From contig NZ_QJKM01000007.1 in assembly GCF_003425685.1 (NCBI RefSeq), positions 62,001 through 126,000 of the forward strand: DNA of 64,000 nucleotides. The letters are read 5' to 3'. This document shows, piece by piece, positions 11,047 through 19,681 of this stretch. Origin of the DNA: Rhizobium terrae. GTDB lineage: Bacteria; Pseudomonadota; Alphaproteobacteria; Rhizobiales; Rhizobiaceae. The first letter of the stretch is position 1. Each line of letters begins with the position of its first letter. The position numbers were made by a program, and so were the translations under genes. The notes beneath the pieces were generated by a model. That model saw nothing but the letters and a program-made list of their open reading frames with translations, had not been told where the DNA came from and searched no databases.

Positions 11047-11061
11047 CGATCTTGGAGCGCC

Positions 11062-12777
11062 TCAGGCGCTTTCGCGAAAGTCCGCGTCGTCGGCGTCCGG
11101 TCCGCCCATCGACATGTCGAGAGCAAAACCCTTGGCGCGAGCCTGCTGGCTGTGCACCGATTGATCCTGTTTGTGGAACTGCTGCATGACCGGGTGATGG
11201 GCCTGGGCAGGCCGGCCGGCCGGCTTGGCGGCCGGTTTGTGGACGGCCGCGGCCGGTGCGCGTCTGACTGGCTTGTGACCGCCCGACTGATCGACCTTGA
11301 AGAAGGCGATCGACGCCTGCAGCTCTTCCGCCTGGGAGGCAAGCTCCTCGGAGGTCGCCGACATTTCTTCGGAAGCGCCGGCATTCTGCTGGGTCACCTT
11401 GTCGAGCTGCTGGATCGCCTCGTTGATTTGGCTGGCGCCGATATCCTGTTCGCGGCATGCGGCGGAGATCTCCGATACCAGTTCGGCGGTCTTCTGGATG
11501 TCCGGCACCAGCCTGTTCAGCATCTCGCCGGCTTCGGTCGCGACCTGCACGGTATCGCCGGAAAGCGCGCTGATTTCCGCAGCCGCAGCCTGGGAGCGTT
11601 CCGCAAGCTTGCGGACTTCCGAAGCGACGACCGCAAAGCCCTTGCCGTGTTCTCCGGCGCGCGCTGCCTCGACGGCGGCGTTCAGGGCGAGAAGGTCGGT
11701 CTGGCGGGCGATTTCCTGAACGATCGAGATCTTCTCGGCAATCGTGCGCATCGCGCCAACGGCGCGGCCAACCGCTTGGCCGGAGGCCTCCGCATCACGC
11801 GACGACTGGCGTGCGATCTTTTCGGTCTGGGCGGCGTTGTCGGCGTTCTGCTTGATGTTGGCCGCCATCTGCTCCATCGAGGCAGAGGCCTCTTCGGCGG
11901 ACGAAGCCTGCTCGGTGGCGCCCTGGCTGAGCTGTTCGGAGCTTGCCGACAGTTCCTGGCTACCGGAAGAAACGTTGTCGGAAGCGGCGAGCGCATCGCC
12001 GACCACGCCGCGCAGGCGCTCGATCATGGTGTTGACGTAGCCGAGCAGTTCGCCGATCTCGTCCTTGGTAGTGACCGTCGCAAACCGCGTCAGGTCGCCC
12101 TCGGCGACGTTCTGGACGGCGCTCACGGCGTTGCGCAAGCCTCTGTTGATCGAAAGCGCGATCCAGACGGCGGCCAGCACGGCAATCAGGAAGGCGCTCA
12201 CTGCGACCGAAATCATGATCAGGCGCGTCTGCGCATAATCGGCCTCCGACTGGGTACCGGCGTCGACGAGGCGGCTTTCTTCGAGCTTGACCACCTCCGA
12301 AAGGAGGGCATCGATGTCGTTGGTGACTGCCCGAGCCTCGTTGTTGGAGATGTGCAGAGCCGCGGTCGCGTCGCCGCCCAGCATCAGCTGGCGGATACGG
12401 TCGTCCTGCTTGCGGAATTCAGCGGTGAAGCCGGCGAGCTTTGCCCAGAGGACCTTGCCCTGCTCGGTTGCTCGCGCTTCAACCAATTTGAAGGTTTCGT
12501 CGAAGGTACGCCGGGCTTCATCCGACTTCGAGATATAGCCCTGCATTTCTTTGGGCTCTGTGGTCAGCAGCAAGTTCTTCTGCTGGCGAATCTGCTGAAG
12601 CTGTTCGTTGTTCAGGGTCTGGGCGAGCTTGAGCCGCATGGCCGGCCCCTGCAACACGCCTTCCAGCGTATCGTTGAGATTGCTGAGGCTCAGAATTCCA
12701 TAAGCGGCAGTCGCCAAGAGCATGAGGATGACGAAACCGAAAGCGGAAGCCAGCTTCAGCTTGATTGAGGCACGCAT
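11062..12777 (-). CDS. Methyl-accepting chemotaxis protein 4 (single HAMP)
   Basis: The shortest of the four receptors (571 residues). It starts [16 protein letters not shown] at 12777 after GGAGACGTAAA and has TM1, a helical periplasmic sensor, TM2 near residue 190, one canonical HAMP leading directly to the coiled coil, the conserved tip, a Lys/Pro/Ala-rich linker and the tail [14 protein letters not shown]. It lies 24 bases after the first cheW and is the first receptor of the operon. Because it lacks the extra HAMP units it looks like the basic plan from which the other three are extended. Confidence 0.93.
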   Translation of the reverse strand: MRASIKLKLASAFGFVILMLLATAAYGILSLSNLNDTLEGVLQGPAMRLKLAQTLNNEQLQQIRQQKNLLLTTEPKEMQGYISKSDEARRTFDETFKLVEARATEQGKVLWAKLAGFTAEFRKQDDRIRQLMLGGDATAALHISNNEARAVTNDIDALLSEVVKLEESRLVDAGTQSEADYAQTRLIMISVAVSAFLIAVLAAVWIALSINRGLRNAVSAVQNVAEGDLTRFATVTTKDEIGELLGYVNTMIERLRGVVGDALAASDNVSSGSQELSASSEQLSQGATEQASSAEEASASMEQMAANIKQNADNAAQTEKIARQSSRDAEASGQAVGRAVGAMRTIAEKISIVQEIARQTDLLALNAAVEAARAGEHGKGFAVVASEVRKLAERSQAAAAEISALSGDTVQVATEAGEMLNRLVPDIQKTAELVSEISAACREQDIGASQINEAIQQLDKVTQQNAGASEEMSATSEELASQAEELQASIAFFKVDQSGGHKPVRRAPAAAVHKPAAKPAGRPAQAHHPVMQQFHKQDQSVHSQQARAKGFALDMSMGGPDADDADFRESA

Positions 12778-12801
12778 TTTACGTCTCCATCGAAAGGGTG
12801 A

Positions 12802-13317
12802 TCAACCGTGGGGGCTCCCGGTCGAGGAATGGTCGTGTTGAGCGGAGAAGATCACCTGGAGATTGGGGATGATGATGAACTCTGTTCCCCGTTTTACCAG
12901 GCAATCGATGAAGTCCGGCCGCCACCGCATGCCGACGCTCGGCGGCGGCTCGCCTGCGGCACGCATCAGGGTCGTGACTTCGTGGACTTTGTCGGTACGG
13001 ATGCCGGCAAGCACAGGCTCGCCGTCTATGTCGAGGGCGATGACGATGATCCGGCTGTCTATCGTCGGTTTTGTCGCTTCCATGCCGAATGCCAGTCGGA
13101 TGTCTGCGAGCGGAATGACCTTGCCGCGGAAGTTGATGACGCTGCCGACGAAGGCCTTGGCGCCGGGCACCGTCGTTTCGGGCAGGAGATCGAGGATTTC
13201 CTGCACGATGAAGGCTTCCAGCGCAAACATCTCGCCGGCGATGTCGAATGTCAGGACTTCCAGCTCGTCGCGGCCGTCCCAGATATTTTCGGAAATCTTT
13301 CTGACTGCCTCGTTCAT
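12802..13317 (-). CDS. cheW: CheW coupling protein (first copy)
   Basis: A 171-residue CheW-domain protein (LTFDIAGEMFALEAFIVQEI near residue 22, then VGSVINFRGKVIPLADIRL). It bridges CheA and receptors. Its ATG overlaps the cheA stop by an ATGA, so it should be made in proportion to CheA. The His/Ser-rich C-terminal tail (residues 158-171) is outside the normal fold and is not shared with the second CheW. Confidence 0.94.
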   Translation of the reverse strand: MNEAVRKISENIWDGRDELEVLTFDIAGEMFALEAFIVQEILDLLPETTVPGAKAFVGSVINFRGKVIPLADIRLAFGMEATKPTIDSRIIVIALDIDGEPVLAGIRTDKVHEVTTLMRAAGEPPPSVGMRWRPDFIDCLVKRGTEFIIIPNLQVIFSAQHDHSSTGSPHG

Positions 13318-15317
13318 CCCGCCGCGCGCAGATGCGCCTCCTGTTGTTGTCCTTCCGCCACCAGATGGCCGACATCGAGGATCAGGGCCACGTCGCCGTC
13401 ACCGAGGATGGTCGCGCCTGAGAAGGTCGCGACGTCGTGATGCAGCTTCGACATGGCCTTGATGACGGTCTGATGGTCGCCGATGATCTGATCGACCACC
13501 AGGCCGACTCTTTCCGAACCGGTGGAAATGACGACCACCTTCTGGAAGGGATCCGGCTTGGTGCCGGTGCGGAAGAGATCGCGCAGCCGCAGGAACGGCA
13601 CGAGGCTGTCCCGCAGCGAGATGAAGCTGCGGCCGCGCGAACGCATGTCTTCCTCGATTGAAAGCTCGAGGCATTCCTCGACCGCCGAAAGCGGGATGAC
13701 GTAGCGGCCCGAGCCGACGCGGACGAGCAGGCCGTCGATGATGGCGAGCGTCAGCGGGATCGCCAGAGAGATCTCCGATCCCTTGCCGGAATGGCTGGCG
13801 ACGTTGATCGTGCCGCGGAGCGCGTCGATCGTCCGCTTGACCACGTCCATGCCGACGCCGCGACCGGAAAGGTTGGTTACCGTCTGGGCCGTCGAGAAGC
13901 CCGGCTGGAAGATCAGCTGGTAGATTTCCTGGTCGGTGAGGCTGGCATTCGGCTGGATGAGGCCCGAGGATTCCGCCTTGGCGCGCACCCGTTCCTTGTT
14001 GATGCCGCGTCCGTCATCCTTGATGGTGATGATGACTTCGCCGGCCTGCTGGCGGGCGGAGAGCGAGATGTGGCCGGCTTCCGACTTGCCCGCCGCGAGG
14101 CGTTCTTCCGGAGTTTCGAGGCCGTGGTCGCAGGAATTGCGCACCAGATGGACGAGCGGATCGGCAAGTCGCTCGATGACGCTCTTGTCGACTTCCGTCG
14201 TTTCGCCCTCGGTAACGAGTTCGATCGTCTTGCCGGTTTCATGGGCGAGGTCGTGCACCAGGCGGCGGAAACGGCTGAAGAGATGCGCGACCGGAACCAT
14301 GCGCAGCACCATCATCGTGTCGCGCAGTTCGCCGGAAAGCCGCTCCACGTCTTCCGAGACGGCGCGCAGCTGCAGGTCGCCGCTGCCGCCGGCAAGCTGC
14401 GAGAGCCGCGACTGGGCAATGACGAGTTCTCCGACGCGGTCCATGAGCTCATCGAGCTTTTCCGCCGGCACACGGACGTTTTCGGAGGCCTTGTTCGCCT
14501 TGTTGTCCACGGGAGCCGGCGCTGCCGGGGCAGGGGAGGCGGCGCGCGAGGCCGGAACTGCCGGGGCAGGCGATACTACTTCGTTTGGCGCCGCTGCCGT
14601 ATCCGTGGCGGGCGGCTTGGCCGCCGGAGCCTCGATCGCGGAAACGTCGAGCTGCATCTCGTCCATGACGAAGATGAAGACGTCGTCGATCGCCGAGCGC
14701 GGCTGGGTCGTCAGGAGTTCGACGTCCCAGCTGACATAGAGGTCGGTCGGAGCAAGGAGATCGAGAGAGGGGATGGCCGAGCGATCCGCGACGATCTTGC
14801 ATTCGCCGAGTTCGCGCAGCTCGTCGAGCAGCGGCAGCGGATTTGTGCCGTTGGCCATGGCATTCTGCGGCAGGCTGAAGCGGATCTTGAAAAGCGTCTG
14901 GCCCGGAGCGACCTTGAGGGCCGGCGCCGAGCCAGGATTCTTGGCGGCTTCGACGGCCGACCTCAGATTGGCGAGAAGCATCTCGCTCATCGCGCCGTGG
15001 TCGCCTGACGGCGTCTCGACCAGTGCACGCATATGGTCTTTGGCTTCGAGAACCGCCGTGACCAGTTCCTGGGTTGCCGGCACTTCGCCCTTGCGAACAC
15101 GGTCGAAGGCCGTTTCGCAGTGATGGGTAAAGGCGGCCAGGGCTTCGAAGCCGAACATGGCGCCGGAACCCTTCAGCGTGTGGAGGCCGCGGAAGACCGC
15201 GTCCACCTGATCCTTGTCGCCGAGGTTGACGTTGAGGTCGAGCAAGCCCGCCTCGATCTGTTCGAGAAGCTCGGCCGCTTCCGTTCTGAAAACCGCGATA
15301 GGATCGGGAAAGCTCAT
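13314..15317 (-). CDS. cheA: CheA chemotaxis histidine kinase
   Basis: A 667-residue CheA. The N-terminal phosphotransfer domain has phospho-acceptor His46 (LHTLKGSG). Then come a linker region rich in Ala and Pro (about 225-280), the dimerisation helices (VRVPAEKLDELMDRVGEL), the ATP-binding domain with the N box HLVRNSCDHGLE and G box KDDGRGINKERV, and a C-terminal CheW-like domain. It autophosphorylates under receptor control and passes phosphate to CheY and CheB. It overlaps cheY upstream and cheW downstream by four bases each. Confidence 0.96.
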   Translation of the reverse strand: MSFPDPIAVFRTEAAELLEQIEAGLLDLNVNLGDKDQVDAVFRGLHTLKGSGAMFGFEALAAFTHHCETAFDRVRKGEVPATQELVTAVLEAKDHMRALVETPSGDHGAMSEMLLANLRSAVEAAKNPGSAPALKVAPGQTLFKIRFSLPQNAMANGTNPLPLLDELRELGECKIVADRSAIPSLDLLAPTDLYVSWDVELLTTQPRSAIDDVFIFVMDEMQLDVSAIEAPAAKPPATDTAAAPNEVVSPAPAVPASRAASPAPAAPAPVDNKANKASENVRVPAEKLDELMDRVGELVIAQSRLSQLAGGSGDLQLRAVSEDVERLSGELRDTMMVLRMVPVAHLFSRFRRLVHDLAHETGKTIELVTEGETTEVDKSVIERLADPLVHLVRNSCDHGLETPEERLAAGKSEAGHISLSARQQAGEVIITIKDDGRGINKERVRAKAESSGLIQPNASLTDQEIYQLIFQPGFSTAQTVTNLSGRGVGMDVVKRTIDALRGTINVASHSGKGSEISLAIPLTLAIIDGLLVRVGSGRYVIPLSAVEECLELSIEEDMRSRGRSFISLRDSLVPFLRLRDLFRTGTKPDPFQKVVVISTGSERVGLVVDQIIGDHQTVIKAMSKLHHDVATFSGATILGDGDVALILDVGHLVAEGQQQEAHLRAAG

Positions 15318-15682
15318 TTGCCGAGCACCTTCTTGACGATCTTGACCAGGCTCTCCGGATCGAAGGGCTTCGTCAGCCAGCCGGTCGCGCCGGCGGCCTT
15401 GGCCTGCTGCTTGAGGTCGTTGTCGGATTCCGTCGTCAGGAAGATCACCGGAACGCCCATATGGGCCGGCATCTTGCGCAGTTCGCGGATCATCGTCAGG
15501 CCGTCCATGTTCGGCATGTTGAGATCGGTCACGATCAGATCGAATTGGCCGCCGTTGAGCTTGGCAATGCCATCCATGCCGTCGACGGCTTCGGTCACCT
15601 GATAACCGGCATTGCTCAGCGCGACGCGTGTGGTTAGCCGGATACTCGCCGAATCATCGACCGTGAGGATACTGGCGCTCAT
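15314..15682 (-). CDS. cheY: CheY-type single-domain response regulator
   Basis: A 122-residue stand-alone receiver domain with acidic pair Asp9-Asp10, phospho-acceptor Asp53 (TDLNMPNMDG), Thr83 and Lys105 (KPF). After phosphorylation by CheA it would act on the flagellar motor or serve as a phosphate sink. It is the only CheY of the operon and no cheZ, cheX or cheD is present. Its start overlaps the stop of the STAS gene. The motor target cannot be decided here because no flagellar genes are in the window. Confidence 0.94.
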   Translation of the reverse strand: MSASILTVDDSASIRLTTRVALSNAGYQVTEAVDGMDGIAKLNGGQFDLIVTDLNMPNMDGLTMIRELRKMPAHMGVPVIFLTTESDNDLKQQAKAAGATGWLTKPFDPESLVKIVKKVLGK

Positions 15683-16008
15683 TGAATTCCCCCTTGATGA
15701 AGCCAGAATTTCGCGTCTTCAGCGGATAGTCCCTCAAGGAAACCGCTGCGTTGCAGAACATCAAGCATCGGGCCGCTGGCAGGTTTTTTGAGCGCGATGC
15801 GTTTACCGGCTGTGCCGGCGTAGATTCGTGCCGCTTCCATGAGCTGAATGAAGCTGATGTCCACCTGGCAATCGTCCGAAAGCTCGATGGCGATGGACTG
15901 GTTTTTGTCGATGAATCGAAGCACTTCCTGCTGCACGGTTGTGATTGCGCGCACCGTCAGGTTGTCCGGCAGGCAAAGGTAATCCTCTTTAACATTGGAA
16001 GCAGTCAT
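15679..16008 (-). CDS. STAS-domain protein heading the chemotaxis operon
   Basis: A 109-residue protein with the size and pattern of a single STAS domain, related to anti-sigma-factor antagonists: a beta-strand segment (LTVRAITTVQQEVL), then SIAIELSDDCQVDISFIQLM, where the residue after VD would be the regulatory Ser of active antagonists (DISF here). It starts at 16008 after GGGG and is the first gene of the operon. STAS proteins head several rhizobial second chemotaxis operons, where their role is not settled. No kinase of the anti-sigma type is adjacent. Confidence 0.8.
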   Translation of the reverse strand: MTASNVKEDYLCLPDNLTVRAITTVQQEVLRFIDKNQSIAIELSDDCQVDISFIQLMEAARIYAGTAGKRIALKKPASGPMLDVLQRSGFLEGLSAEDAKFWLHQGGIQ

Positions 16009-16344
16009 TTTGACCCCAATATAATTCCGAAAACGCTGAAATAGCTGTCCGAATTTGGACTTACATCCTTAACGAGAGATTAATGGCGCACGGCCATTTC
16101 TAGCGACGCAATATTAACAGGTTGTATTTCGCAGCCCGCGAGATTGGGAAAATTAACTACAAGTCGCAAAACCCTTGAGTTGTTCGGCGGGAATTAACAC
16201 CTGTCCCGCACTCTGCCCCTCGCATAGGACGAGATCTTGCCACGATCTGGCTGGCGCGAGGCTGTCCCAAAACAACACAGGCGAGTTTATCGCCGTTCAT
16301 TTTAGCAGGCAGAGGCCCTCATCGGGCCTGAAAGGTGAGACGAA
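16009..16344. promoter_or_regulatory. Divergent promoter region of the chemotaxis operon and the receptor-like gene
   Basis: This 336-base gap lies between the divergent STAS gene and the gene starting at 16345, so it must carry both promoters. It is locally AT-rich between 16010 and 16200. I could not pick a convincing -35/-10 pair or a clear palindrome on either strand, and I see no small gene in it. Confidence 0.5.
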
Positions 16345-18075
16345 GTGGCTGTCAGGGCATCCATTTTTGACATCGCGCAGGGATCTCCGGGCGTACTGCC
16401 CGTTGTCGATCGCCTGGAAACTGCGCGGTCGCGTATAGAAGAGCGCTTTCTCGAAGGCGGCGCCGCCCTTCTGTCGATTCTCGACGTGCTGAACAAGCTG
16501 ATCGCTTCCCTTGACCAATTGACCGGTTCTCTGGACGAGGGGACGGCGAACGCCACGATGGCCGAACTGACGAGCACGGTGGATCGCCTGTCGCGCTTGA
16601 CCCGCATCGAAACCGAACGCCAGGCCGGATTCCAGGAGATCGCCTGCGCGGAACGCAAGCTTGAGCCCGAAATCGAGGAGATGCAGGAGACCCTGCGTTA
16701 CCTGCGCACCTTCGCGGTCACCGCCAAGATCACCGGCGCCGGTATTGCCGATTTCTCCGGCTTTGCGGAAGAAATTCTCGAAAGGATCCAGGAAGGAACC
16801 CGGCAGGTCAACGATTTCGCCGGCAAGCTTTCGACGCTTGGCCATGGCCTCGGTCCCGTCATGACCAAGGGCAAGGCGATCCTCGCAAGTTATAACGAGA
16901 CGGTGCCGCAAATCGTCGCCGGCCTGTCGAAGGGAGCCGCCGAGATCGGCAAGCATCGCAAGCTGCTTGGCGAGCGTGCGGCAAAAGTACGCAGCGTTGC
17001 CGGCGGTATTCAGACGAAACTCGCCTCGACCCTTTCGGCCATGCAGGTGGGCGACATCACCCGTCAGCGCATCGAGCATTGCCAGTCCAGCCTGCAGATC
17101 CTGTCGGAATATCTGGAATCGCCCGCAGGCAGCGCGCTCGACACCGGCCAGCGCGAAAGCTTGTCGCTGATCATTCGCCAGCTCGTGTCGCTGCAGCTCA
17201 ACCAGTCGATTGCCGATTTCGACCGCGATACGGCCAAGATCGTCGCGACCGTCGCCAGCTTCCGCTCCGATCTCGCGCAGATCGAAGCCCTGCGTGGCGC
17301 GATGACCGAGGGCGACGACGAAAGCGACAATGCAATCCGCCAGCTCGAGAACGGCGTGGCGGCCGCCCGCGTCGCCGTGCGCGAGATCGAGGATGTCGCC
17401 AGCCAGGCTGGCGCGCTCAGCCATTCCACCGTCACCATCGTGCGTGAACTTCTCGACGGTATCGGCATCGTGCGGGCAGTCCGCACCGATATTCATTACA
17501 TGGCGCTCAATACCAACCTGCGCTGCGGCAAGATCGGCGAGGAAGGCAAGGCGATCAACGTCGTGACCGCCGAGCTCCGCAACTTCGCGGGCAAGCTCGA
17601 CGAGACGGCGGAAGAGATTCTCGCCCAACTCCAGACGCTGGAAACCGCCGCCAACAAGCTGGTCGGCGTGCAGGGCGAGGAGAACGAGGAAAGTCTCGAC
17701 AGCCGGCTCGAACATGCGGTGGAGAACATCCGCGCCGTCGGCGACCGCATGGATGCGCAGATGGCCGGCCTCCGCGACCAGAGCAAGACGGCCGTCAGCG
17801 AGATGGACATTTCGCTTGCCCGCCTGAACTTCAACGCCGAACTCGGCGAAGTGCTGCGTACCTGTGCCGGGGAGATGGAAATCGGCGAGGACGTGTTCGA
17901 AGCGCCCGGCCTCGAAGAGGTGCTCGCCGATATCGGCGGCCGCATCGGCCGGCTTTACACGATGGTGGCCGAACGCGAGCTGCATGCCGCGGTGATGGGA
18001 ACCCAGCCGCCTGTGGAAGCAGCTGCGGTCGCAACGGTCATGTCCGACGAGGATATCGAGGATGCTCTGTTCTGA
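16345..18075 (+). CDS. Soluble, degenerate chemoreceptor-like coiled-coil protein
   Basis: This 576-residue protein starts with GTG after AAAGGTGAGA and has no signal peptide or transmembrane segment. It is almost entirely helical. Residues near 385-425 resemble a receptor kinase-contact hairpin: YMALNTNLRCGKIGEEGKAI aligns with the [18 protein letters not shown] tip of the neighbouring receptors, followed by NVVTAELRNFA against [11 protein letters not shown]. Most tip residues that contact CheA and CheW are changed. A second receptor-like stretch is DITRQRIEH near residue 236. It is transcribed away from the che operon from a shared intergenic region. It may be a cytoplasmic sensor or an array component; annotation as a chemotaxis protein is reasonable but function is unknown. 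Confidence 0.7.
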   Translation: MAVRASIFDIAQGSPGVLPVVDRLETARSRIEERFLEGGAALLSILDVLNKLIASLDQLTGSLDEGTANATMAELTSTVDRLSRLTRIETERQAGFQEIACAERKLEPEIEEMQETLRYLRTFAVTAKITGAGIADFSGFAEEILERIQEGTRQVNDFAGKLSTLGHGLGPVMTKGKAILASYNETVPQIVAGLSKGAAEIGKHRKLLGERAAKVRSVAGGIQTKLASTLSAMQVGDITRQRIEHCQSSLQILSEYLESPAGSALDTGQRESLSLIIRQLVSLQLNQSIADFDRDTAKIVATVASFRSDLAQIEALRGAMTEGDDESDNAIRQLENGVAAARVAVREIEDVASQAGALSHSTVTIVRELLDGIGIVRAVRTDIHYMALNTNLRCGKIGEEGKAINVVTAELRNFAGKLDETAEEILAQLQTLETAANKLVGVQGEENEESLDSRLEHAVENIRAVGDRMDAQMAGLRDQSKTAVSEMDISLARLNFNAELGEVLRTCAGEMEIGEDVFEAPGLEEVLADIGGRIGRLYTMVAERELHAAVMGTQPPVEAAAVATVMSDEDIEDALF

Positions 18076-18081
18076 TCCGCC

Positions 18082-18186
18082 TCAGGGGCTGAACAGCAGG
18101 TTCGGCATGTAGAGAACGATACCCGGCATGAAGATCGGCGTCAGCATGACGATCAGCACCGAGCCTTCCATGACATCGTTTCATGT
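18082..18186 (-). pseudogene. Remnant of a TRAP transporter large permease (dctM C terminus)
   Basis: On the minus strand about 33 codons ending at 18082 read MEGSVLIVMLTPIFMPGIVL and then YMPNLLFSP before the stop. The hydrophobic sequence with a terminal PNLL is typical of the end of DctM permeases. It is immediately downstream of the dehydrogenase gene on the same strand, where a TRAP permease would be expected, but a stop codon lies just upstream in frame and the remaining 400 residues are missing. It is best read as the stump of a deleted transporter. Confidence 0.5.
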
Positions 18187-18227
18187 CTCCGGCTCTTCCG
18201 GATGCCGGCTCCTCCGCCGGATCGCCG

Positions 18228-19313
18228 TCATGGCGCCGCGGCGGGCCTTTCGGGCCCATAGCGTTCCGCGAGTTTTTTGAAGGCCTGCTGCGTTTCGGGA
18301 TCGAGCGGAACGCCGCGTGTCTTACGTTCCTCGGCGATCAGCCATTCCCGGTCGCCCGGCGCCATGACCTTCAGGCCCTCCCTGGCAGGCGACGAACGCA
18401 GCACCTCGACATAGCGTTGCATGCCCGTCTGGAAGACATCTTCGGAAACGAAGGCGCCCGGCTTCAGCGCCAGTACGAAGGCGCCAAGAGCGCGGGGCGT
18501 GGAGAAATCCGGTCCGTTCATGGGCAGGAGGTCGAAACTCAGGCGCATGCCGGACAGAACTGCACTCAGGATCTCCACGAGGCCCGCCAGCCCCGCGCCC
18601 TTGAACCCGAACTCGCCGCCCACAGGGGCCAGCATTTCCACCAGGGAAGGATCGCGCGTATCAAGTCCCTCGGCATCCGACGCGACCCCTTCGGGAAGCT
18701 TCCGGCCGAGGCTGCGGTAGAGTTTTACCCGGTTGTAGGGGATGGCGCTGGTCGCCATGTCGAGGAACCAGGGATTCTGGCCGCTGATCGGGACGGCGAA
18801 GGCGATCGGGTTGGTGCCGTGAAACCGCATCGCGCCGTCATGCAGGCGCACGAAACTGTCGGAATTGCAGAAGGCGGCGCCGATATAACCCTTCGTTGCC
18901 GCATGCAGGGCATAGGCGCCCGCCGGTCCGAAATGCGAGCTGTTGCGGATGGAAACCGCGCCGATGCCGAACTGCCCGGCAAGCTCGATCGCCTTTTCCA
19001 TTGCCTCATAGGCCGCAAGCGCCCCATGGCCATGGTCGGCGTCGAGCGTGCCGAGCGCCCCCGCCGTCTGCGTGAACCGGAGTTTCGGGGCGGCGTTGAC
19101 CCGCCCGCCGGTCATGGCGGCGATGTAGTGGTCGAGAAGCCGAACGCCGTGGCTGTCGACGCCGAAGCGCGATCCGTGCATCATCGCCCGCGTTGCGGCT
19201 TCGGCGGTTGCTTGATCGGCGCCGGCGGCCAGGAAGACGGCGCGGCAGAACCGGTCCACATCCTCGATCGACGCGTGGAGGACGCCTTCCTCGATCGGCT
19301 GCATGGTGCTCAC
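18228..19313 (-). CDS. Ldh-family (malate/L-lactate-type) NAD(P)-dependent oxidoreductase
   Basis: A protein of about 361 residues of the LDH2/YlbC/YbiC family, which includes malate, ureidoglycolate, 2,3-diketogulonate and piperideine-2-carboxylate reductases. Family signatures are SRFGVDSHGVRLLDHYI near residue 50, the IRNSSHFGPAGAYAL segment near 120 and GTNPIAFAVP near 165. GTG at 19313 overlaps the stop of the SDR gene (GTGA); an ATG at 19304 would give 358 residues. It lies in a locus with a TRAP stump and a broken SDR, so its physiological pathway may no longer be complete. Substrate not assignable. Confidence 0.83.
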   Translation of the reverse strand: MSTMQPIEEGVLHASIEDVDRFCRAVFLAAGADQATAEAATRAMMHGSRFGVDSHGVRLLDHYIAAMTGGRVNAAPKLRFTQTAGALGTLDADHGHGALAAYEAMEKAIELAGQFGIGAVSIRNSSHFGPAGAYALHAATKGYIGAAFCNSDSFVRLHDGAMRFHGTNPIAFAVPISGQNPWFLDMATSAIPYNRVKLYRSLGRKLPEGVASDAEGLDTRDPSLVEMLAPVGGEFGFKGAGLAGLVEILSAVLSGMRLSFDLLPMNGPDFSTPRALGAFVLALKPGAFVSEDVFQTGMQRYVEVLRSSPAREGLKVMAPGDREWLIAEERKTRGVPLDPETQQAFKKLAERYGPERPAAAP

Positions 19314-19681
19314 AGGGTCTGCCCTCCGTCGACGATCAGGATTTGGCCGGTCATGAAGGCGGCCTCGTCGCTTGCGAGATAAACGGCCGCCGCAGCCATT
19401 TCCTCCACCGTGCCGAGCCGGCCCATCGGTTGGCGGGATATGAAGGTGCGGCGCATTTCCCCGAGGTTGTCGCTCGCCTCGATCCGCCCCTCCAGGCCGG
19501 GCGAAAGAGACACGGTTCTGATCGCTGCGGAATGGTCCGCAAGATCGGCCATCTTGCCGGCCGAGCGGCTTGTCGCCACCACTTCCGCACCCTCGGCGGC
19601 AAAGGCTATCGCGATGGCGCGGCCGATGCCTTGGCCAGCTCCCGTCACCAAGGCGCGTTTTTGCGCCAGTCGACCGACCAT
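19310..19681 (-). pseudogene. Internally deleted short-chain dehydrogenase/reductase
   Basis: The frame is open for 123 residues and begins like a classical SDR (MVGRLAQKRALVTGAGQGIG, then EVVATSR) and ends like one (PMGRLGTVEEMAAAAVYLAS and GQILIVDGGQTL). About 120 residues between residues 55 and 65 are missing, including the NAG strand, the catalytic Ser and the YxxxK pair. The joint is in frame, so a stable but inactive half-protein could be made. GGAGGAGCAAGG precedes the ATG at 19681. It overlaps the start of the Ldh-family gene. Confidence 0.75.

Noticed and set aside
4742..12777. A possible CRISPR or satellite array in the repeated receptor region
   Set aside because: The repeats are in-frame coding domains of paralogous receptors and HAMP units, not short repeats with unique spacers.
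16297..17985. A 562-codon open frame on the minus strand
   Set aside because: It is antisense to the receptor-like gene, whose GTG start and ribosome site are good and whose tip motif is recognisable.
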